DNA from: Macrothele yani
Lineage: Eukaryota; Arthropoda; Arachnida; Araneae; Macrothelidae
Direction: 5' to 3'
Assembly (NCBI GenBank): GCA_039090855.1
Contig: CM077027.1
Span: 104,817,187 to 104,881,186, forward strand
Length of the DNA: 64,000 bases
Shown here: piece by piece, positions 55,691 through 64,000 of the stretch
How positions within the stretch are numbered: position 1 is the first letter of the stretch
Layout: each line of letters starts with the position of its first letter
The notes under the pieces: generated by a model
The model's input: only the letters and a program-made list of their open reading frames with translations
Told to the model about the DNA's origin: nothing
Database searches by the model: none
Program-made: the position numbers and the translations under genes

Positions 55691-57086
55691 TTTTCACATA
55701 ATCACAAGGAGAAAAACCCTTAAGATTAAATTTTAGAGTTTTGCTGTAGAGACACGAATAACAATAATTTACGAAACAAAAATTTCTGAAATTCACAAGC
55801 CACTTTCCATGATTTCTTTCGTGAATTGACAAAGCATATTTCTGATACAACCTTTTCCGTGAAATGACAGAAAGAAGCATGAATTTCACGGATTTTTCGT
55901 ACGCGGAGAAAATTGTGAATTTTCAGAAACCTTTCTGCAATTTGTTTCTTATATAGGGGTGAATTTCCGTTTTTAAGATGTGTACACGGAAAGTTTCAAA
56001 TCTTTAGAAACCTTTTCATAATTCGTTTGGTATCTTAACGGAAAAACCCCGTTCTCACTTTCTCTGTATCCGTATGATGAAACATATCCAGTAATAGGAG
56101 AGATTCGCGGGAATACTTGAAGTTTGATTAACTGTTAAATTTTAATCGTCTGTCGAACGATCTGATTTAAAAGTTCTGTAGCGAGATCGGATATTGTGAA
56201 TAGCATATCGCATGAAATGTTGTTTATTGTGGCAACAAATATTTCTTCCCCTCTCCCCATTTTGCGCCCCAGCGTATATTGTGTTACAGTAAGAAACAGC
56301 GTACTTAAATTATTGTACTGGTGACTGTAGGGTGCATATGTATTCTTAACTCGCTATTATAGTTATCTAGAGTAAATTTGACATTTAGGAATTTTATGAA
56401 ACAATAGTATAAAACAGTACATTTCACCTTTTCTTAAAGATAATTGAAAGTATTTGTCAGTTTAAAAAGATTTCAAGACCCAAAGCATCCTGTTACTTTG
56501 AAAAATCACGATGAAAACAATACTTAAAGGTCCTCCATACCTCATGAAAAATAGCTCAAAACACGCATTTGCAGAACGAAATTACATATAAAAAAATTAA
56601 TTTAGAAATCCGGTTTTTTTTCACGTGTAGAATAAACATTGAACCATCTTTCTGCGTTTCTATATTAGCGTCACTTTGGGGAGTAATATTTTAATTATTA
56701 TCCCAAAAGTGTAAAATAATGAGCAGACTGACAATTATTTTAAAGAAGTTCCGATTATGATATCTGCTAGGTTATAAAGCAGAAAATCAGTTTGACATTT
56801 ACTCTTGAAGCAAAACAATTTCGAAACACATACGAGTGATATGATATATTAATTTTTCCATCTGCATGATGCTGTATTTGTTTCAATTCCGCATTGAAAC
56901 AATACGGGGTATGAATGACTCTTAGTTTGTGCTAAGTTCTTCTACAAAAAAAATATTACAAACCTATTTAAAAATATAATAAGCTTCAACTAAAGATAAA
57001 ATGATTAATTCACTCGCATTAATGACACAAAAAAATATTTCATCATCGCATAATTAGTTTTATCTGGAACGTGAGTGCGACTCCGA
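55691..57086. other. No gene recognised
   Basis: Long AT-rich stretch. Words like GAATTTCACGGA and AAATTTCTGAAATTCAC recur irregularly at 55780-55920, but no unit is definable. No coding region. Confidence 0.5.
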
Positions 57087-57165
57087 AATCTTACTGGCTC
57101 AGTGGTTATGAAGCGCGGTTTCTATTGAGCCAACCCAAACGACCTCGGTTCGAATCCCAGCGGCG
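57087..57165 (+). other. tRNA-like sequence (possible SINE head)
   Basis: Box A TGGCTCAGTGG at 57095-57105 and box B GGTTCGAATCC at 57147-57157, 52 bases apart, with CCTCGG pairing near the T arm. A D-stem/anticodon fold is not convincing and no tail or target duplication was found. A single-copy SINE head or tRNA pseudogene fits best. Confidence 0.55.
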
Positions 57166-57654
57166 CGAGACGATTCTCTGCTGTAAGGGCTAAAAAATTC
57201 AGCGTCTTTGCTTTTGCGAAATTTGTGCACAAATACAGAAACACCTGCAACGGACTTTTCTGAAATAAAGGGAATTACTGACTTCGGAAAATATGTAAAA
57301 ATACGGAAGTTGAAATAAATAAACACTTATGTAAAAATGGAAATTTCATTAAAAAAAGGAACACCTACCGACATTTTTTCTGCACGTCAGTTTCCGGAAT
57401 TGTTCGTGAATTTACACCACTTATTTTTGACAGTGAAAACTTCTCAGTGAATGTATCAGTGGGTCAATTTCATTAAAGGCGCTACAGTCTGCACCCGATT
57501 AACAAGTCCGATGATTTTCCCTGACATAGAACGAGCACCATTTGTTGTCAGGCCCACACATTTCTGCCATGAAATGTGGTTCTCAGAAAAAATCTCATTC
57601 AAGAGTGCATTTTGAAATCATGAACTGTGTCCAAGTTCACTTGAAAATAAACAA
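57166..57654. other. No gene recognised
   Basis: Spacer before composite repeat copy B; nothing recognised. Confidence 0.5.
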
Positions 57655-59267
57655 GTTTGTAAAATCATGCAATGCATTGATTATAATACGCTTTCCAACA
57701 TACCAGAAATCATTACTCAAGTTATCACTCAAGTTATGAGAATAATGGCTGTGGAATAAATTTCGGTCCTGTGCCCTGACCCTTGATCCCATATCGATGA
57801 TATTCAACAAAACCGGTTCGGTATACCTCCGAAATAACATGATAAAGTTCTATCGCAATCGAAACATTTTTACGTAAGTTATGATGAATAATGGCGATGG
57901 AAGTGATTCCGCTCCTATGTCCTGACCTTTGACCCCATTTCGCCCATTTTCAATAGGGTTTGTGGCCAGGTGGTCCCCTACCACATACTAAAATTTCATC
58001 GAAATCGAACCTTTTTTACGTTAGTTATGACGCATAATAACAGTGGAATGGATCCCGCTCCTATGTACTGACCTTTCACCCCACATGTCTGGGACATGGT
58101 AGCTAAGCGACTGACCCGTCAAACGCCTCCGCCAGTCACCACAAATGAACCCATGTTGTTCACTTTAAATAAGGTTCCTTCCCAGGTGATACCCTACCAG
58201 ATATTAAAATTTCATCGAAATCGAAAGATTGTTACGCGAGTTATCGTGCGGACAGACATACGCACACAGCGCGTGACGTTATGAAGCATATGGGAATCGC
58301 GTCCATCTGCTCGCAAAAGTATGATGTCATAAAACTTTAATAGGAACCACACACAACGCGTGACATAATGAGACAGATGGCTTGACCGCGCGCCAACATT
58401 CTCAAACGCGAGATTGTGACGTCATAAGATTTCTAAGCATTGGGAACATTAATGGAACGACGCCATGACACCAAAAACGTTATAATTCGGGGTGGTTATT
58501 TAACCCACTAAACGAATTTTTCTAAAGTCGAGATCAAGCTAAATCGATTTCTAGTACCAGAAAACAGTAGGTTAACGATTTTCGTCAAAATTCTTTGAGC
58601 CGTTTTCAAAATAAAATGTACATACATACATACAAGAATTGCTACTTTAAGGTGGACGTGAAGTAACTTTGCTTCCTATACTTCCAATGGAAAAACTTTT
58701 GTACACATTTTCTTCAAAATTAATGCGTTCCCAAGGATGAAAATTTGAACATCGATTAAAATATCTTCATTTTATAACTTGCAATACTTATATTTTTCTA
58801 AAACATAACCATAATTATGCAATTCAACATTTGTTTGTCTACTGACGTTATGAAAATACAGGTCGCGCCATCTTTTTTCTGGACAATTAATGCGTTCACA
58901 AGGAGGAAAATTTGAACATCGATTAAAATAGCTTCATTTCATAACTTGGAATATTTAATATTTTCTAAACCATAACCGTAATAATATTTTCTAAACCATA
59001 CCCTAATTATGCAATCCAACCTTTATTTGTCCACTGACTTCATCAAAGTACAGGTCGCGCCATCTTTTTTCTGGTTTCAACACCACCAAAGGAAACGTTA
59101 TTGTTTTTTAATATAAGTATGCTTATGTTTTAGAAAATGTTAAGTATTCCAAGTTATAGTATGAAGTTATTTTAATCGATGTTCAAATTTCCATCCTTGG
59201 GAACACACTAATTGTGAAGGAAATGTGTACATAAGGTTTTCCATTGAAAATATAGGAAGCGAAATTA

Positions 59268-60807
59268 CACTCTCTTCCAAAAGTTAAGCACGCAGAGGGA
59301 GAAGTTAATTTCCGGAAGCCAATCGGAATTGGAAAGGATGCAATTCGCCACAGCGGTAGATGGAAGTATGCAAATGTGGTAGGTAACAGCGAATCACGGT
59401 GTCTTGCAGAGAAATATGCAAAACAGGCAGTCGTATAAGAAGCCAGCACTCTGAATGGGTACAGGAGTTGCATGCAAGTGCTGCTACAAGGTGTTGAGAA
59501 CTGTTGGATGATTTGTTTTGAAGACAGACTTGATTTTATGGCTTCCAGAAGACGATTGGAAGATTCTGAGCGCTGGCGTGCCGTCGGCCGCATTGAAGCA
59601 GGACAGTCAATCACAGATGTTGCTAGTTTCTTCGGCGTGAATCATTCCGTCATTTCACGTTTATGGAAACAATTTCTAACCAGCCAAACAGTTGTCCGTA
59701 GACCTGTGGCCGGTCGCCCAAGGGTTACGACCCCGCGAAAGACCGATATATTGCTGTTGCAGCCAAGCGGAATCGAAGAGCGACGTCCACACGTGTGACA
59801 TCTATGGTTACGGCGGCCATTGGTAAGACGATATCTGCCACTACTGTGCGTCGAAGGCTACACATGAAGGGACTGTACGCCCGGGTACCACGGGTTTGTG
59901 TTCCTCTATCCGTCCAATCCAGAGGGGCACGATTAAAGTGGTGTCCCTAACATGTCAATTGGACTTGTCTGATTGAGGCAACGTTATGTTCACGGATTAG
60001 TCCAGATTTGCCCTGCAACCCGATGATAAGCGTGTACGAGTGTGGAGGGAAGGAGGTACACGCAATCGACCCCAGAACATCACCGAACATCATGCATTTC
60101 AAGGTGAAAGCATCATGATCTGGGCAGGAATTTTGTTGGGATATCGCACCGACCTCCACATCTACAGACGGGGTTCCGTGACGGCTGTGCGGTATCGGGA
60201 TGAAGTCCTAGACCCCACTGTGCGATTCGACGCTGCAGCAGTTGGTCCTGTCTTCGTTTTAATGGACGATAATGCGCGTCCCCATAGAGCTGCCATCGTC
60301 GACGACTACCTGGAGAGGGAGGGGATTGCGCGTATGGAGTGGCGGCCGGCGTACTCGCCCGACCTTAATCCCATTGAAAATCTTTGGCATGCCCTCGGCC
60401 GTGCTGTGTGTTCACGTCTCCCGCCCCCAACCACTCTCACAGCTTTGGAAACTGCTCTACAGGAGGAATGGCGGTTACTGGACTCTGCAGTGGTTGATCA
60501 CCTCATAAAAAGCATGACCAGACGTTGTAAACTTTGTATGCAGATGAGGGGTGCTCACATACCCTATTAATGTCGGGTTTTGTTGTTTGTTGTGACTTTA
60601 TTACTCATTTTGTAAATGACTCCAATTTGACGTCATCTTATAATTTCTGAAAATTCAATATTATTTTCATCTCTGTCTGTATTTCTTTGTTGTGATTCAT
60701 TAATAAACATATTTCCTACGTTCCTGCCGCATTTCGTGTCAATCCAAGCAGTACTTCTCCATTTTTTCACAGCTTACTGCTCCGTGCTTAACTTTTGGAA
60801 GTGAGTG
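59268..60807 (+). mobile_element. Tc1-like transposon nested in foldback
   Basis: Ends CACTCTCTTCCAAAAGTTAA and, inverted, CACTCACTTCCAAAAGTTAA (about 28 bp, two mismatches), with TA at 59266-59267 and 60808-60809. Joining the flanks at TA restores GAAATTACTTGACGTCC, exactly as in the intact foldback copy at 3812. Confidence 0.96.
59538..60570 (+). pseudogene. Tc1-like transposase, frameshifted, related to T2
   Basis: Starts MASRRRLEDSERWRAVGRIE at 59538. HTH with SITDVASFFGVNHSVISRLW. The frame is lost near 59795. In the second frame the first catalytic motif reads FTD followed by TAG (59998-60000) where DESRF is expected. FVLMDDNARPHRAAI (second Asp) and PDLNPIENLWHALG (Glu) are intact. 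It ends MRGAHIPY. A shift plus the stop inactivate it. Confidence 0.93.
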
Positions 60808-61530
60808 TACTTGACGTCCATCTTAATAGTGTGGGATAAGGGCGATGAAATGGATCCCGATCCTATGTCCTGACCTTTGACTGCATTTATCGCATTTTCA
60901 ATAGGGTTTCTCTCCAGGTGGTCCCCTACCACATACTAAAATTTCTTCGAAATCGAACCATTTTTACCTACCGTATGACGCATAAGGGCAATGGAATGCA
61001 TCCCGCTCCTATGTCCCGACCTTTGACTCCACTCCACCCATTTTCAACAGGGTTCGTCCCCAGGGGGTCCACTACCACATACTAAACTTTCATTGAAATC
61101 GAGCCTCATTTACGCAAGTTATGACGCATAAAGGCAATTGAATGGATCCCGCTCTTATGGCGTGACCTTTGACCCCACTTCACCCATTTTCAATAGGGTT
61201 CTTCCCCTGGTGGTCCCCTACTAGATACTAAAATTTCATTAAAATCGAACCACTTTTACGTGAGTTATCGTGCCGACAGACGGACGGACAGACGGACGGA
61301 AAAAGCTGGAGCATATACGTTTCTTCAAACTACGGTTGGAAAGCGTAAAAAAGTCCAACCTAAATGTTTCTTTCCATACATAGTGTACAAAAAAAAGCAC
61401 AATAGCTTTATTTATAATATCAGAGCTTCCACCTTAAACTTCAGTTTGTGGTGAATAAACAGTTGAAGTTCATAAAAGTACTGATTCCTCTCAGTTTGGC
61501 ATTTTTATCCACTTATTTTAAACGGGTCTG

Positions 61531-63240
61531 GTACGATTCGTCCAACGACGATTGGTCCAATGCCGATTGGTCCAATACCGATTCGTCCAATGAACGATTG
61601 GTACAAAGGTACGATTCGTCCAATGGTACGATTGGTCCAATGCCGATTCGTCCAATGGACGATTGGTCCAATTCCGTCCTATCTGTCCAAAGTGCTACTC
61701 CTGTTATAAAAATCTCAGCTCTTCTGATTTTTTCTCCGATGTTATACGAAAGTACCGGTAGTCCAAAGAATGTAAAATAATGTTACATTTCATGCGTAAT
61801 ATTGTGGTTACAGATTTCTTTCTTTTTTTTTTTTTTTACTGTCCTTGCTGCCGTATGGTGTTACTGATGTGCGAGCCGTTCAATTAACTTCAATGTTTCT
61901 CTTTCGCATGAAATATTACAAAATACTAATTTTCCGTTTCTGTTTGTAGCATGCAGTGGGGTTCCACCAACTGGCCAATGGAAACGTTCTGGTCGGGTTC
62001 GGACAGAGGCCTTTTCACAGTTTTTATTCTAGCGATATCATATTCATAATGTTTACATATCAAATCAAATTAATAATATTGCGCTTTTACTTAAGCACGA
62101 AATATTAATTCATAGGCTGTAGGCCTAGGTTTTTTTAACAGTTTTAATTCTACTGATGTCAGATTCATAACTTTTACATATCAAATCAAGTTAATAATAT
62201 TGTGATTTTACTTAAACATGAAATTTTAATTCATAGGCCCTAGGCCTAGACCTTTTAAAAAAATTTATTCTACCGATGTCATATTCATAACGTTTACCAA
62301 TCAAAGCAAGTTAATATTGCGTTTTTACTTAAGCACGAAATATTAATTCACCGGCCCTAGACCTATGCCTTTTTGACAGTTTTTATCCTACCGATGTCAG
62401 ATTCATAACGTTTACCTATCAATAAAACTTACTAATGTTATGCTAGTATTTTTAACTTTACTTAAACGTTAGAATATGACATCAGTAGAATAAAAAGTGT
62501 TTAAAGGCCTAGGCTTAGGTGCGTGTAAAGAGCTAAGAAATGATACGATGAGTGCCTTTTATTAGATTCTATATCATATTTACAAATACCAAATGCCTAG
62601 GTTGTAACTTAAAGTCTTCTAAAAAGGCCCGCGGCGTAGGTGCCTGGTAGAGCGCTGAGAAATGATCCGTTGAATGCCTTTTATAAGGTTTTATCAAATG
62701 TTTACAAATACCAAACATCTAGGTTGTAACTTATAATCTTCTAAAAAGGCCCGCGGCCTAGGCGCCTTGTATAAAGGTCTGATAAATGATACGATGAGTG
62801 TCTTTTATTAGGTTTTATAACATATTTACAAATACCAAATATCTAGGTTGTAACTTAAAATATTCTGAAAAGGCCCGCGCCTAGGTGCTTTGCAAACAGC
62901 TGAGAAATGCTCCATTGAGTGCCTTTTACCAGGTTTATGTGAAATGTTTACAATTACCAAATATACGGAAATGATCTTTCAAAAGGATATAATGAGCAGA
63001 ATAATTTAAATCCGTATTCTTTTCCGGAAAATAAAACAGTTTACCGTTGGTAAGATTATACCATTGGACGAATCGGCGTTGGACCAATCGTGCCATTGGA
63101 CGAATAGGCATTGGACCAATCGTACCATTGGACGAATCGGCATTGGACCAATCGGACATTGGACCAATCGGCATTGGACCAATTATCCCTTTGGACGAAT
63201 CGGCATTGGACCAATCGTCGTTGGACGAATCGTCCGGTAC
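61531..63240. mobile_element. Foldback-like element with subrepeat-built inverted ends
   Basis: Left end (61531-61680) and right end (63055-63240) are inverted and both consist of tandem ~15-bp subrepeats of CGATTSGTCCAATGC type. Inside are two direct-repeat series: ~118-bp units at about 61990-62420 (GATGTCAKATTCATAACKTT) and ~127-bp units at about 62510-62930 (ACAAATACCAAAYATCTAGG). A unit near 62465-62505 is the inverse of the first series. No coding capacity. Inverted ends made of subrepeats are the hallmark of Drosophila FB elements. No target duplication identified. Confidence 0.75.
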
Positions 63241-63263
63241 CGATTTTAATCTAGCGTGAAATA

Positions 63264-64000
63264 CAGGGTGTTCACAAAGTCTCTTTACAACTTTGCATAT
63301 TTATTACGGGTACACTGTATGAGATAAACAAATGTGGTTGAGCACATAAGTAAGAGAAAAGACTAAAGTAATTTCTATATCATTACAAAATGCGCACCAT
63401 TTGTTGCGAGTAGAACTTCTAGCCGAAACTCCAATTCGAACCATGTGCGCTGCAGCATGTCCTCAGTAATGGTCGAAATGGCATTGTTGATCTCCGACTT
63501 CAGATCATCAACGTCCTGCACCTTTGTCCGATACACGATATCCTTTACATATCCCAATAATAAAAAGTCAAGAGGTGTAACGTCGGGGAAACGTAATGGC
63601 CATGCAATTGGACTATCCTGTCCAATCCACTTCCCAGGGGATGTTTTGTTTAAAAAGTCCCGAACGTGCCGTCCCCAATATGGTGGCTCTCCGTCCTGTT
63701 GGAGTATCACGCTTGGTTGAAGGTCCTCCAACTGTGGCATAACATGCTCACGCAAAACATCCAGGTAAACATCTGCCGTTACTGTTTTCTACTGAAGAAA
63801 AATGGTCCAAGGATTCGGTTATGTATAACACCGACCACACGTTCACTTTAGGACTGCCTTTTGCAAGTTCCATAAACGCATGAGGATTTTGATACCCCCA
63901 GATCCTGACATTGTGCCTGTTTAACTGCCCAGAGACATGAAAAGTTGCCTCATACGTGAAACAAATATGTGTAAGAAACTCGAGATCTTCACTCAGTCTA
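63264..64000 (-). mobile_element. Mariner-like transposon, continues past window end
   Basis: The left terminal repeat CAGGGTGTTCACAAAGTCTC follows TA at 63262-63263. The other end lies outside the window. Coding direction runs towards the left end. Confidence 0.85.
63375..64000 (-). pseudogene. Mariner-like transposase, C-terminal part, partial
   Basis: From the window edge leftwards: ATFHVSGQLNRHNVRIWGYQ, with the first catalytic Asp replaced (TYEATFH where SDEATFH is expected), then a frame disruption near 63790. The frame 63755-63375 has VILQQDGEPPYWGRHVRDFL (second Asp) and FPDVTPLDFLLLGYVKD (third Asp). It ends LLATNGAHFVMI. Same broad group as the element at 46529. Inactive and truncated by the window. 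Confidence 0.88.

Larger units (their letters stand above)
58651..60822. mobile_element. TTAA-flanked foldback MITE, copy B, split by Tc1
   Basis: Left end GGTGGACGTGAAGTAACTTT after TTAA 58647-58650; right end CTTGACGTCCATC before TTAA 60823-60826. Without the Tc1 it is ~630 bp, longer than copy A, because an internal ~170-bp segment (with CGCGCCATCTTTTTTCTGG) is duplicated. Arms pair as in copy A. Confidence 0.82.
57655..61352 (-). repeat. Composite modular repeat, copy B (interrupted)
   Basis: Reverse-oriented counterpart of copy A (3285-8135). It lacks the ORF1 retroelement but has a Tc1 inside its foldback. DR1-like sites (as TGACCTTTGACCC or variants) lie at 57778, 57923, 58069, 60871, 61019 and 61163. 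The right edge shows the complement of GTCCGTCCGTCTGTC at 61275-61298, then AAAAGCTGGAGC. Confidence 0.87.

Noticed and set aside
57087..57165. Genuine tRNA gene
   Set aside because: Boxes A and B are present, but there is no convincing D-arm/anticodon fold or acceptor stem.

Overview
This window looks like intergenic, repeat-dominated DNA from a metazoan, most likely an arthropod. The evidence is the repertoire: many Tc1/mariner transposons, RTE-type LINEs, tRNA-derived SINEs, hAT-like and TTAA-specific (piggyBac-like) elements and several satellite-like arrays. The species cannot be fixed from the sequence. No host protein-coding gene, genuine tRNA, rRNA or CRISPR array was recognised. Nearly every open frame that can be named is a broken transposase or reverse transcriptase.

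Layout. 1-3.3 kb: a two-copy 163-bp repeat, two tail-to-tail SINEs and a 180-bp tandem repeat with CA runs. 3.3-8.1 kb: a composite repeat (copy A) built of ~145-bp modules, containing a TTAA-flanked foldback element and interrupted by a 2.8-kb retroelement that carries only an ORF1-like gene. 9.5-10.6 kb: a second modular repeat (copy C). 10.7-13.3 kb: Tc1 and mariner remnants. 14.2 kb: a SINE. 15.5-22.5 kb: a nest in which a Tc1-like gene with a large inverted repeat upstream is interrupted by a 3.2-kb RTE LINE, with another Tc1 nearby. 23.5-26.6 kb: a second LINE, broken by tRNA-like repeats and abutted by a mariner. 27-30 kb: several SINEs and a piggyBac-like MITE. 31.8-33.3 kb: a non-autonomous hAT-like element with an 8-bp target duplication. 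33.9-35.3 kb: the inverted partner (copy D) of copy C. 35.9-37.8 kb: a 434-bp near-perfect palindrome and a Tc1. 38.9-41.3 kb: an unclassified dispersed repeat, a Penelope-like fragment and an internally deleted Tc1. 42-45 kb: a decayed Tc1 interrupted by two SINE families, then nested TTAA MITEs in a tandem duplication. 45.5-51.3 kb: RTE fragments, a mariner, foldbacks and a Tc1. 52-55.7 kb: a higher-order minisatellite array and a 60-bp satellite bracketed by tRNA-like heads. 57.6-61.4 kb: copy B of the composite repeat, inverted relative to copy A, with a Tc1 nested in its foldback. 61.5-63.2 kb: a Foldback-like element whose inverted ends are 15-bp subrepeats. 63.3 kb to the end: a truncated mariner.

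The genes do not form a pathway. Insertions inside insertions give a relative chronology, because target duplications and uninterrupted sister copies (A against B, C against D) expose the order of events. The most unusual signals are the modular repeats. One family repeats a nuclear-receptor DR1-like motif about every 145 bp; the other repeats a CTCF-core-like motif about every 150 bp in constant orientation. The other main candidates are the ORF1-only retroelement and the Foldback-like element.
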